Assembly: GCA_018398805.1 (NCBI GenBank)
Contig: JAGFBZ010000258.1
Coordinates: 1,488,001 to 1,552,000, forward strand
Direction: 5' to 3'
Origin: Hirundichthys speculiger
Lineage: Eukaryota; Chordata; Actinopteri; Beloniformes; Exocoetidae
DNA length: 64,000 bases
Shown here: positions 53,590 through 64,000 of the stretch, piece by piece
Layout of the letters: each line of letters begins with the position of its first letter
How positions within the stretch are numbered: the stretch's first letter is position 1
Notes under the pieces: generated by a model
What the model was told of the DNA's origin: nothing
Databases searched by the model: none
What the model saw: the letters and a program-made list of their open reading frames with translations, nothing else
Program-made: the position numbers and the translations under genes

Positions 53590-53790
53590 TGCACTGACAA
53601 ATATTCCTGCGTTATCGAATTTATTGGATTACTCAAACGCAGCTTTTCCTATCCAGATAATTTTTTTTTTCCCCTCTAATGAAATCCTTCCGGCTGTGTG
53701 AATTATTCATGACTGTGGTTGCGATATTAAATGACACACAGCAGGATCAATGATTCTATCTATCACAAATTAACCCACTGGTGTAAACCG
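53590..53790. promoter_or_regulatory. Candidate conserved non-coding element
   Basis: Non-repetitive AT-rich sequence has clustered transcription-factor-like words: TGTGAATTATTCATGAC, GATATTAAATGACAC, GGATCAATGATTC and CTATCACAAATTAAC. It has no coding sense. The call rests on texture alone. Confidence 0.25.
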
Positions 53791-56334
53791 GAACAAGACA
53801 AACTGATGATATTCTTTTCTCATTCTGTGAGTCCATTTCAACGAGGAGAGGAACAACATTGATCGTCCTCTGTTCTCCCGCATGAATATTTCATATTTTT
53901 TGAGTGAAAGTCTATCAGTTTCATGTGAGCTCAACCTTCACCTCTGATCTGCTCTGTGTCTGTGTCTGAAACTGCTGTCGGTCTGATAGCAGCACTGGAA
54001 AAAGTTTCAGTTACGAGTTTTAATCGTTTTTTGTAAGAAATAAAAACATAAATACATGCAGAATCATATACGAGGCTGATAATGATAATGTTTTGGTGCG
54101 AAATATGCAAAATACCCAGATGTGTTTAATGTTAAATCATTAAGGTTAAATTGACAAAAACGATGAATCGTAATATGAATTCTTGGCCTGTTTGTATGCA
54201 GTTATGGGGAAATACTGAACTGGAAGCCTCTCATTTTTCACTAGACTTCAGCTTCAGTGACAACTGGTGATGCATATGCTTTAGTTACAGTTACTGTCCT
54301 GTTGCTAACAGTCAACAGGACAGAATAAGTGGAGCTTTCGTTGCAGTAAAGGCTTCACGCCGTCACACCAGCCTTTAGGCTTGATGAATGAAGAGAAAGT
54401 TCCTTACTGCATGCGGCTGTAAGTGTTCTCTCAACGCCGCCCTTCTGCTGCTTTGTGCTTTTCACAGGCGTCCACGTGAAGCTTAATGCTGACCAAACTT
54501 CTTGACCCCCCCCCCCCAAAAAAAAAAAAATATATATATATAATGTAACGATGTGTGCTGGAACTAATATAATACGACTGTATAATGCAGCTGCCATTGT
54601 CTGCTGGTCTGACAGTCAAACATTTTTTTTAGTCTGCAGTCAATTTAATTAAAACGGCTCTCTAACAAACACGCAGCCAATTTCACTTAGTGAACCAGCC
54701 TCTCAGAAGTTGGATTAGAGTAATGAAATCTAACCGGATTAGTGGTTCATTGACTAATACTTACTTGTTTAAAATTTTTCTGTTGTATTTTGTTCTCTGC
54801 CTTACAGCACTGTAAATCAGACTTTTTTTTTTCTTTCTTTGTTTAAACAATAACCTCTATCAGAAAGAAACAATTTAATCAGCAACGGCCTGCTTCATCT
54901 TTGTTGACTTGTCATTGGAGACACACTTGTTTCCATTAAAGTATCCTGGCCATGCAGAACTGGAGTAACAGGGATTTAAAAATGCCACGTCGTTCAGAAA
55001 CAGACTGCGTGCGTTCAGAGATAAGGTGTTTTGGTCTAACTCATTCACTGTTGGAAGTAAAGAAACACTGACTTCAGCAGAAACAAAGGAGCCTGCCGCA
55101 GAATGGGAGCATGCACAATGTTTCTGAGAAGTTTTTTTTTTTTTTCTTATCGAGGTTTCTGGGGGAGATTAAGGAAGGCAGAGGAGGAATTACTTTCTAA
55201 TTTCACTGCATTTTGAGCCAAATCTCTCGCTGCGGCAGATCCGTTTGCCAACCTAAGACAAACAGCAGGAGGGAAGCTGCAGGTTCAGAATCGTATCTGC
55301 ACAAGAGCAGGATGAGAGTTTCAGAAAAAGAGGGACCAGATATCGATCCGTGTGAGCGGAGGGAGGTGGAAGAGTTCAGGACGAGGCCTCGCTGTCAGGA
55401 CTTCCACCTCCTTCAACTACCAGTTTTAACTTTGTTCTTATTCACATGCTGTATATCCAAATGTGTCATAGGTTATGTAATGTTTTATACAATACAGAGG
55501 ATGAAAGGAAGGCAGGGAACCTGAAGACACAGATAAAACAGTTTGAAATGAAGGAGAGGAAGAGCTGCTGGTTGAGGAACATTTCACCTTCATGCCCTTT
55601 TTAAAAAAATCTTTTGGTTCTGTGTGAAGGATACACAATTATTAAGTTTGTAAGATTTCTTTAAAAATGAACAGTTGCGTGGTTTGTGATTAAGTGGTTG
55701 CATGTCAAAAGGTTGATGGGAAAGAAAAATAATAATTTTTTGGAAAAAGTTTTTTGACACTTGTAGTTTATTTTTCTTTTCTTTTTAAAATATAAAAAAA
55801 AAGTTGATTCAAATAAAGGGGTGATGGAAGCCACTTTGCAAATCATTTCCGTCATAGTCACGGGGTGAAAGCAGGCTGGAACGACCTTCGAGTTACATCC
55901 TGGTAAAAGATTTGATGAAGGACGGCAGTTCTGGCCACCTCTGGCTCACACAGGGACCAGAAGCACCACGAACCAGCTGTGCTGCCCCAGCAGATGTGTA
56001 GTGGGCCTTTTACTGGTCATCAGAGCGGTCCCACCAGAAGCACCGCACCGCTCTATAAACTGAACGCTAGTTTCAGACAAAAAACCACATTGGCAAAGAC
56101 CAGCTGCTTCTGCTGGGCAGAAGTTAGCTTCAGGTTGAAGTGTTTGACAGATATTTAGTATCAAAGTAAAACATAAAAAAAAAAAAAAATCAACAAAAAA
56201 GATTTGTTAAATGAGAAATAACTATTAAATGTAATAATAAGAAGAGGTGTGTGATATCTGCTTCTTGAAGTCGTGCAAACTGGCTTAAGGTGAAAGTCAC
56301 TGGGTCACATGATTTGGAAGTGAAAAAGAAAAAT

Positions 56335-57215
56335 AGTACCACCGCCAATTCCAAAAAACTTGGGATGCTGGTTAAAATAAAAACACAGTGCAATGATTTG
56401 CAAATCTCATAAAGCCATTTTTTAAACTGAGAAAAACTGTCTAAAAATTGTGGACTAATTTCAGAAAAATGTTCCTCAATGTAAAATGACAAACAATTTG
56501 CAGATCCCACCATCTTGAGTACATAATACCATCAACAGATTCAGAGAATAAGGAGGAGCTTCTGTGAGCAGGGGACAAGGGCGAAGGTCAAAACTGGATG
56601 AGTGTGATCTTCGGCTCTTCAGATGCACTGCGTTAACAACAGGCGTGATTCTACTGGACATCACTGCATGGACTCAGATATCACTGTCTGTCAACACAGT
56701 TCAACATGCCATCCACAAATGCACGTTAAAGCTGTATCATGCAAAGAGGAAGCCACATGTGAACACGATACAGAAACACTACTGTCTTCTCTGCGCCAAA
56801 GCTCATCTTAAATGGTCTGAGGATAAATGTAAAACTGTTCTGTGGTCGGATGAATCAAAATTTGAAAATCTTTTGGAAGCCATCCAGCTTGTTATCAGCA
56901 GACGGTTCAAAGCCTGCATCTATGGTGGTATGAAGGTTGCATTAGTGACTAATGATGCGGGCAGTTTACACTTCTGGAAAGGCCTCATCAATGCTGAAGA
57001 GCACACAAAGGTTTTAGAGCAACATATGCTGCCATCAAGAAAACATGTCGCTCAGGGAAGGCCTTGCATATTTCAGCAAGACAATGTTTAAAACCTCATA
57101 CTGCGCCCATCACAACAGCATGGCTTCACAGGAGAAGAGTCTGGGTGCTGAACTGGCCTGCCTCCAGTCCAGACATTTTACTAACAGAAGACCTTCGGCC
57201 TATCATTGAATGGTG
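56335..57215 (+). pseudogene. Tc1/mariner-type transposase relic
   Basis: The 5' flank 'ccgccaattccaaaaaactt', 'gcaatgatttgcaaatctca' is the typical end of this fish family. The plus-strand ORF at 56564-57091 reads through CTALTTGVILLDITAW, WSEDKCKTVLWSDESKFENL (about 56810-56875, first catalytic D in WSDESKF) and GLINAEEHTKVLEQHM. It ends GRPCIFQQDNV (second D) before a stop at 57089-57091. The continuation after the stop carries 'HTAPITTAWLHRRRVWVLNW' and 'ASSPDI' in the same order as intact elements. A deletion before LVISRR and several frame losses make it inactive. Confidence 0.85.
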
Positions 57216-59182
57216 ATCAAACAAAAAGAACCCCCACCCCCTCCCTCCAAAAGAAAAAAAACAACACTGTTCAGCTCAGTTTTCTTTTTTCTCAAAAAGT
57301 CAATCATCACTGTACATACACAAAAGTAATATATCAAAGGGAAAACTTCAAGCATATTATACCCAAAATACATATATTCCTTTATTTCATCAAGAGAGTG
57401 AACTAAGACGCTTTTATTCTGCCGTCACCCCAGTACAACAGAGCAGAGTGACGTCTTTGTTTGCAGGATTCAAAGCGTCCACAAAAAGTGTCTCAGTCTC
57501 TCCGATAATCCTGAAACTCTGTCAGCAGTTTTCCACCAGGAATCAGTTTCTGACAAAGATCAACCTTCTACAACAAAAACTCATGTCCTTTAAATAAATA
57601 AAAAAAAAGGCTGTTTATATTCCAATTAAATATTTTTTTTAAAAAAAAGGGCTGTGTCTCTCCGTAATCTAATTGTTGTTTTATGAGGTGTCCTGGAGAT
57701 TTTGATGATTTTTACTCCGTCAAAAAAGAAGAAATCCATATCTAACTGGATCCTGGAGCTTGAAACTCTGACTCTGAAACCATCAGAGGGCAGACAAATC
57801 AAATTTCACATGTGAGAAGGATATGTAAAGCACTTGACCATGTTGAACCGAAGGTCTTACTGAATATGAAAAGGATTCAAGAGAAACTGCAGTTCCCACC
57901 AAGGGAGCGATTGATTCTAACACTCTAACATCCAAATGTTTGACAACTTTGATGGCCAACGGGCCGTCAAATGTATTCTCTTTACAAAGAAGGATAAAAG
58001 ATTGTAAAAGGCTTCTCACCTATATTTTCAGCTAGAACCCTGCAACCTTGAATGTGTCCCAAATGTTTTGGCTGTTGTTCCTTTAAAGGTTGTTTTTTTT
58101 CCCTCTTCCTACAAATTGCTTTCTTTGGGAGTTCAATGCTCACAGCAGAAACCTTTCACACAGACATGTTTGCCAGTGACTCCACCATAATGATGTTCTT
58201 ATCCACAAGAAAATGCTTTCACTAACCAAAAGAAAAAAAAAAAAAAAACAAAACAAGAGAGAAGGAATTTCAAATTGGTGTGTCTATGGTGCATTTACTG
58301 TATGAAGAAAAAAAAAGACATTATTGGTACCACAGTTCAGAAGAATCCCATAAGTGACCGTCCGAAGTTCAGACTATTTCAGCGCTCAGTCGCAGCAGTT
58401 TACTTATCAAACTGGCTGTCAGATGCAAAAGTGGCGTAGTGGGTCAGTTTTCAAAGTAAACCTGGCTTCTGACCTGGACATCAGAACTGCGTGTGTGAAG
58501 GCGGAGGGCGTCTCAGGGGAGATTGTCAACCTAACAGCAAACTAACAGATAGCTGCGCGATTCTCTTTGGCAAACTAGCAGTCTCAGTCACCTGGATGTC
58601 AGCCGAGGGGACAGATGTGCCTTTTAAAAAGCACCTGCTGTTCTGACGTTCACCTCTGGATCTCAGGCCACCGACACCGTTGACGTCATTCACACCACAA
58701 GCTGCTTGCCAAATAAAGCGTATTTCATCCAGACAGTTTTGGTTCTATATCTGTAATGTCACATACAGTTTTTTCTTTTTTAATATGCTGTCAAATTGTC
58801 TGATCTCAGGAAGAAATCTTTTTATTTTCTGGGACTGAGATAAATGGACCGTCTATTTTGAGGGACATTCATAGAATTCTTAAAAGTGACTTAACCATTT
58901 GATCACACATAAATTCAGCTTTCCGTCACTTTAGAGAAAGATAAACTGCATTTCCTCATTTTTCAGTCGCTTCTGAAACCCGTATAGTATCCAGACAGTC
59001 TGCTCTGAGACACGGAGATGCTTCATGTGGTCCTTTTTTAAAAGATTAAAGTATGGAAAACAAACAAAAACAAAAACATCATAGTACAATTGTCCCATTC
59101 CATCTATCAAAGAAATTCTGTTGCTTTACTTCAAAACCGGCAACATGAATCAGTGAATCAAAAATAGCAAACTTCCACTCAC

Positions 59183-59296
59183 CATGTTCCACTTTGGGAA
59201 GAGGAAGTCTGTGCCGACGTACTCGAAGAAATGAGCAAAACCTTCTTTTAACCAGACGTCCTCCCACCACACAGGAGTCACCAGATCCCCGAACCA
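59183..59296 (-). CDS. trhde: trhde exon a: post-HEXXH zinc-ligand exon
   Basis: This exon of 38 codons (114 nt, phase 0 in and out) reads [20 protein letters not shown] onward and ends FPKWNM. In M1 peptidases this block follows HEXXHQ directly. The glutamate at exon codon 18 (LKEGF) is the third zinc ligand. An acceptor TTCAG precedes the TGG at 59296, and the donor ATG|GTGAGT follows at 59182. The preceding exon with the HELVHQ-type motif was searched for in 59297-64000 and not seen. The strong match and clean splice sites make this the best-supported exon of the 5' side. Confidence 0.96.
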
Positions 59297-59457
59297 CTGA
59301 AGGAGGGAGAAAGAACATTTTATTTGCAATGTGTCACATTTGTAACGAACACGGTTTTATTCAAGTTTTGTTGAGTTGGGAAGGCTTGAAAATGTTATAA
59401 GCACATTTATAAAGGAAGAAGAAAGGAAATAATACTCCAGAACACTGTCTATTAGAC

Positions 59458-60345
59458 CATTGGTTCTCAACTGGTGGGTCGCGACCCAAAAGTGGGTCGT
59501 GGGCCTTTGCGAAGGAAATGCTAAAAAAAAAAAAAAGTGTCATTCATATTCCTTAACAGTAGATGGCGATAATGCCCTGTAATGTGAGTTGACACCCGCC
59601 AGTTCACACCATAGAAATAGACCTGCAAAGTTTGTTTACATATGTTGAGCGTGGTGAAATGCAGATACAACGAAGAATATATGAGATATGGATTTTCTTA
59701 TCTTGAAGACAAAGGTCAGTGAGTGGCTATTCAGCTAAAACTATATATTTTGAGTCCTTTTTGAAACTACTGCTCAGTGGTTGCACTGTTTGATTTCATG
59801 TTTGTGCATAAAAGCACTGTTGAGTCTAAAAAATGGCTGTTACTGAAATGTTCTGATTGTTATGTCAGCTTTATGATTAATGCTTAAATAAGTGACTAGA
59901 TAGTTTTAATAGGAAATTGTTATATATTCAGGAAGTCGGTACTCAGCAAATGCTACATATTTGAGTTGTTTTTAAAACTACTACTCAGTGGTTGCACTGT
60001 TTTATTTCATGTTTGTGCATGTTGAGTCTGTTCAAAAAGGCTGAAGTTTCTAAAGTAAAGTGTTTTGGATTTAATTAAAATGCAGCTAATTGAGCATCAA
60101 AGGGAATATTTCCCACTTGAAGTCATTTTGGTAATGGCATTTTGGTTTTTGCCATTTTGGTTTACTAATAAACTTATTTTTTTGTGCTGGCATTCTGTGA
60201 TATTCTATTCTACTATCTCAGATTCAAACTGCATGATCTTTTCATTAAAAAAATTTGAGAAGTTGGAAATTTTCCTTGACTTGGGTCGCGGCTTGTCATT
60301 AAGGGTGATGGTGGGTCCTGAAGCCAGACCAGTTGAGAACCACTG
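59458..60345. mobile_element. Non-autonomous hAT-type element with perfect 8-bp target duplication
   Basis: The element begins CATTGGTTCTCAACTGG and ends CCAGTTGAGAACCACTG, inverted termini of about 17 bp with one mismatch. It is flanked by TATTAGAC at 59450-59457 and 60346-60353. Subterminal GGGTCGCG…CGCGACCC words face each other. Inside, a 45-bp block ('actactgctcagtggttgca') is repeated at about 59765 and 59970. It is 888 bp and shows no transposase. Confidence 0.95.
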
Positions 60346-61889
60346 TATTAGACAATCTGCTCTGAAAGCAACACAACACGGTTGTGACACTGCACATGTT
60401 GATAGTGCAGTAGTGATACTTCTATATCCTGTGCAGCCCTGCCTCTGAGGAAGAAAAATACAAACTGAAGCAACATTTGAGAGTGTAAATCCTAAACTAC
60501 TGCTATTGTCATTTCTAAGTCACTTCTCTCGCATGCGTATCTTTTAATCTAAATGAGCTAATGTTGAATGTGACTCCATTAGCTTTTATATACTATCCGT
60601 TAAAATGTGCTGTAAATACTGATGCACACTTTTATCCAAGTAGATTTTTTTTTTCTTTTTTATTACAAGTTGTTTGCTTCACTGCACATCGGGACTGATA
60701 AAGCCACTGGATTCCAAAAGTAGTGCAGGTATTTGTTCATCAGTTGAAACTTGGACACCTCTGAGCAGAATATAGTCAAACCTACTACAATCTGTCTTGG
60801 GGGGGGCATGAATGTCAAAGCACTGCATTCAGCTCAAACTTCACAAACCTCCTGCTGAGGGTCAGAGGACCAAAGTCAACAGGATTTATCCTTAGAGGAC
60901 CATGAACATCTGATTCATTGTAATCCATCCTACAGGTGCTTCCTTTTCACTCTCTTGTTGGCACAACCTGTAGTCCCTCCCACCTAAGATGTTAGTGGAA
61001 GAAACGACTGAGAGCTGCTGAAACGGCTTTTACTGTGAATGATGAAGGGAATGAAATGTGTATTTGAACTCAAGTCCAGGTTGGAGCACAGACAAAACCA
61101 AAGATAAATCAGAAATAAAGACTGCTCCTTCCACTGCTGCTCCTCCTGCAGGACCTAGTTTCACCTTGAAGATGATTCACTAAGATGAAGCAGGTGCTCT
61201 CAGAGCCACGCCAGCATGCAACGAGCAAAAAAAAAAAAAACTTCTTCAATAGTGAAAACCTGCATCCACAGAGGTGATACATGTGGAGCCTGGCTGTTTC
61301 CTGGCAACATAGTTTGAATTTAAATGTTTGGGAGGACACATCTGTTGGATCACGGCTTTGTTGCCCATCGTTCAGCTGCACAGGGTGCTTGACAGCCTTA
61401 AAAGAAAACAGTGTCTCTGAAGTTTCCTTGGTATGTTTACAGGAAAGACAAACTGGGCTCCGTGTGAGTCAGTTCCTTCGTATCTGGCAGCGTCGGGTGT
61501 CGCGCTGTAGAGGAGGGAGCAGCTGACTTTAGAGTCATTTTGGCTGCAAATGAGCCAAGTTTAATTACATTCCCTCAAAGCAGCAGCAGTACTGCAGCCG
61601 AGCTAAGTGGCCCCTCAGAGCATCGGAGAAATGAACGACCGGAGTTCTAGTTGCTGAAGAGGAGGAGGAACAGTCAGCACTGAAGGAACAGAAAACATGG
61701 AGGACGTTCTCTTTCTGCAGCGGAAGGTGACAGCCCCCACTTCACAGTCAGGAACAGGCAGGAGAGGAAGGCTCAGGATCAAATGAGCAGGTGGAGGTGA
61801 AGTTGGACTGTTTTGAAACTATGAATATGGAGTACAGTAACCATGTCAGTCATCTGTTTCCATAATGGGAAACACAACAAGCACCTGTC

Positions 61890-62180
61890 ACCTGGGGACG
61901 GTTTCAGAGAGCCGTTCTGTAGAAACTCTGAGCATGTTGAGCCTGAAGAGGTAATTTAACCCCGAGCAAGACAGTTCAGTTGAGCCTTGTTATCACATAC
62001 TCAGAGTCTGTTACCATGGTAACTAACTCTGTGAATTAAACCGAGTTGATAGCAGGTTTATCTTCCACATACCCTGAGTTCCTCTCTGTCTCCTTCCCTT
62101 CATAAAGCTGACTTGGGTTCAGTTTCACCAGATGATCCTTCATGTTCCGCGCATTTTGGAAACTTCTTATCAATGGCGTG
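61890..62180. mobile_element. Possible PIF/Harbinger-type relic
   Basis: 'ggtttcagagagccgttctg', 'tagaaactctgagcatgttg' and 'gttaccatggtaactaactc', 'tgtgaattaaacc' resemble the ends of fish Harbinger elements as I remember them. The termini are not resolved and the 62132-62377 open frame has no recognised domain. Confidence 0.35.
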
Positions 62181-64000
62181 TCGTATTTGCGTCGGGAAAC
62201 TATTTTGAGGATCTAAATAGTTTACTTCGGTCCAGACACCCATCTTTTGTATCTCGGATACATCGATTCAGTTTGCAGGAGCGTTGGGTCGACCGGTTCT
62301 GCTGCGTAGTTACACAACTCATATGCGTCATGATCGTATCCTTCGTGCATCACACGTATCACCCACCGTATGCCTGAACTTCACATTATATTATATTATA
62401 TTTTATTAGCTATAATTCATTTGCACACATCAGTTTTCTTAATGAGGATTCTGAACATCGGCAACATAGAATCAAGTACATACACACACGTATTACACAT
62501 GTTCCGAGTTTGCTTTCTTTCTTTCCTTTTTTTCCCCAGTAGCCAGAAATGAGTCATCAAATTAGATTTGGAGTAGCATGATTTAGAGGTTGATATCATT
62601 AATAATTTCAAAGAACTTTTTTTAATAGAATCCTGCTTCCTCATCTATGAGTGAAGGAAATGTCCTTGAGGATTATCTGCGTGACTGGATGGACTGACTG
62701 CACCCATATCCCCATCTATGCTCCTCGAATGATTTTTCCTTTCACTAGGATGAAATGTTTTTTCAAGTGACTACAACCGAGCCCATTATATTCCAGGTAC
62801 TTGTCTGAAATATTTTTTTTTTATACTTCATCTTGAACTGCTTCAAAGTTTTTTTTTTCTCTTTTGTTTTCTTTTGGCAAGCAGGATTTCATCTGCTGCT
62901 AAATATTTAAATTCACTCGCTCTGCAGTTTCCCCCCACATCAACTGTCCTCCCCTGGCCGCTGCAGCCGTCTCCTGCCACGTGACTGCGATAAAAGCTCC
63001 AGTTCAGTGAAAAAGAAAACGCGGGTCTTTTCAGTTTACTCAGAAAACCACTTCCTAAACTCAGGAGTTAGTTTTTTTAACTTCACAAACCTCTTCTGAG
63101 TTTGCTGAGCCTCCTTTCTAAAACAGGACCCTGTAATCTTCTTTTCTCTGTGGTTAAAGCTGATTTGCATCTCATGATTCTTTTTGTTGATATGTTTTCA
63201 TTTCAGTTGTTTAGGTTATTTCAAGTCTATTCATTGATGCTTTAGATCTTATTTCATACCTGAATGCAAAGAAGAATGTTGCATAAACGCTCAGCGCTCC
63301 ACATCCTCTACACAGCTCAGTGTGTCCGGTCAGAGACGTCTTTAGGTTCACTATAGTCCAGTCTCAGTACTTTCCTATAACCTTCAAATGCTCTTTAAAA
63401 ATGAATATAATGCTGCCTGTCTTAGATGATTTCTCTTTAGGGATTTATAAAGTATTATTGAATCAAACTGAATTGAATTTGGATTGTTTTGCATCTCTTT
63501 GTAGTGATTATACATTTTGTTTCGGTTGATTTGCATCTCCTGTTTGTTGCCTTGTAGCTCTTTCTGGGACATTTTGCTGCTGATGAGCCGCAGCCAGCCC
63601 GCGGGCCGCTTCAGTGATCCATTCATGCCCGGCAGCCAGGAGTTTACGCTGATGCTCTCTTAATGTCAGAGGATGTTCACGCTGAGTGCTGACTTGATTC
63701 ATTCATCTTTTCATATGCAACTGTGTCTGTTTAAATTTTTTATGTCTTAACATATGCAGTAAAACGAGCACGCCACAACTCGTAAACATCAGCGCCTCGA
63801 CGCCTCAGAAACACACACTCCATGACATGTCTCATAAAACAAAAGCAGAACACAAGCGGAACAAACAAAAAAAATCCATTGCTCCCCCACTTTATTTAAT
63901 GGGCCAAGCTTTGATGGATAAGATACAGATTCAGCTTCTTTCCAAGGTCTTATAGCATCGCTTTCTTTCTTTAGGGTTCTGTTGGAGTGCAGTAATATCT

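Larger units (their letters stand above)
50081..59182 (-). other. trhde intron between exons a and b (9.1 kb)
   Basis: The intron contains a G30 run (51410-51439), a LINE tail (about 52100-52200), an A25 run with a repeat fragment (52330-52405), a minus-strand LINE tail (53160-53275) and a CNE-like stretch (53590-53790). A Tc1/mariner relic lies at 56335-57215. I see nothing supportable in 50400-51400, 53800-56330 or 57220-59180 beyond homopolymer runs. Confidence 0.8.
9764..59296 (-). other. trhde: trhde gene, internal part (11 exons), thyrotropin-releasing-hormone-degrading ectoenzyme
   Basis: Eleven minus-strand exons in collinear order encode about 400 residues matching the vertebrate TRHDE ectodomain, an M1-family (gluzincin) type II membrane metallopeptidase. 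The family removes the N-terminal pyroglutamate from TRH at the cell surface. Seen directly: the stretch just after HEXXH with the third zinc-ligand glutamate, the WTLQMGYPV segment, GNINQTGYFRVNYD, FLPWHAASRALY and LIMLACSFGN. Splice phases join in frame except at 22953/21022. Not visible: the N-terminal tail, membrane anchor, GAMEN-type motif and HEXXH itself (expected above 64000), and the C-terminal end (expected below 1). Fish can have two trhde paralogues; which one this is cannot be told here. Confidence 0.95.
59297..64000 (-). other. trhde intron upstream of exon a, open at the window edge
   Basis: I searched for the exon encoding HEXXHQ and did not see it. The stretch contains a complete hAT-type element (59458-60345), a possible PIF/Harbinger relic (61890-62180) and old 'ttttgcatctctttgtagt'-type tandem sequence near 63480-63560. 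I see nothing supportable in 60360-61880 or 62380-63470. Confidence 0.75.

Noticed and set aside
55946..56164. 72-codon minus-strand frame in a relatively GC-rich patch (55870-56130)
   Set aside because: The patch stands out from AT-rich surroundings, but the frame has no domain and does not join trhde in phase. It is not a supported exon.
56190..56513. 107-codon minus-strand frame
   Set aside because: It lies over the non-coding end of a Tc1/mariner relic on the other strand and has no recognisable features.
59297..64000. Possible HEXXH-encoding exon of trhde
   Set aside because: I looked on the minus strand for a HELVHQ-type end followed by a donor and found none, so the exon is placed outside the window.

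Overview
The window looks like teleost fish nuclear DNA. It holds small, widely spaced, GT-AG-bounded exons of one vertebrate gene in AT-rich introns. The introns are full of fish-type repeats: L2/Rex1-like LINE tails, Tc1/mariner and hAT relics, a dispersed SINE-like family, LTR elements and many microsatellites. There is no operon structure, and I found no rRNA, tRNA or CRISPR array.

Only one host gene is supported: trhde, the thyrotropin-releasing-hormone-degrading ectoenzyme (pyroglutamyl-peptidase II, an M1-family zinc ectopeptidase). It lies on the minus strand. Eleven consecutive internal exons are present, from 59296 (just after the HEXXH motif, carrying the third zinc ligand) down to 9764 (the LIMLACSFGN region), about 400 codons in all. 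The 5' exons (cytoplasmic tail, membrane anchor, HEXXH) should lie beyond 64000. The last C-terminal exons were not found between 1 and 9763 and probably lie before position 1. All reading phases agree across the exons except one junction (22953 to 21022), where one extra base breaks the phase unless a second GT five bases further into the intron is used.

Layout, low to high coordinates. 1-9763: intron with a SINE-like copy, an L2/Rex1-like LINE relic (about 6360-7870) split by a long-TIR MITE (6744-7109), and a Tc1 relic. 9764-11363: three exons. 11364-20671: intron with older LTR-element fragments, candidate conserved non-coding stretches, a perfect hairpin and a 23-24 bp minisatellite. 20672-23041: three exons and a LINE tail. 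23042-36942: intron with a Rex1-like LINE tail, a complete hAT-type element (25531-26273) and decayed DNA transposons. 36943-37709: two exons. 37710-49562: intron carrying a young LTR retrotransposon (43780-48305). 49563-50080: two exons. 50081-59182: intron with a 30-base G run and a Tc1/mariner relic. 59183-59296: the most 5' exon visible. 59297-64000: intron with a second complete hAT-type element (59458-60345).

The most unusual object is the LTR element at 43780-48305. Its LTRs are nearly identical (one substitution and one 8-bp indel), it has a 5-bp target duplication and no polymerase genes. Its interior is an N-terminal gag-like region followed by four families of codon-multiple GC-rich minisatellites (30, 42 and 45 nt units) that stay open in several frames on both strands. 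The ORF's ATG lies inside the last bases of the 5' LTR, and single-base slips in the arrays move the conserved peptide register between two frames.
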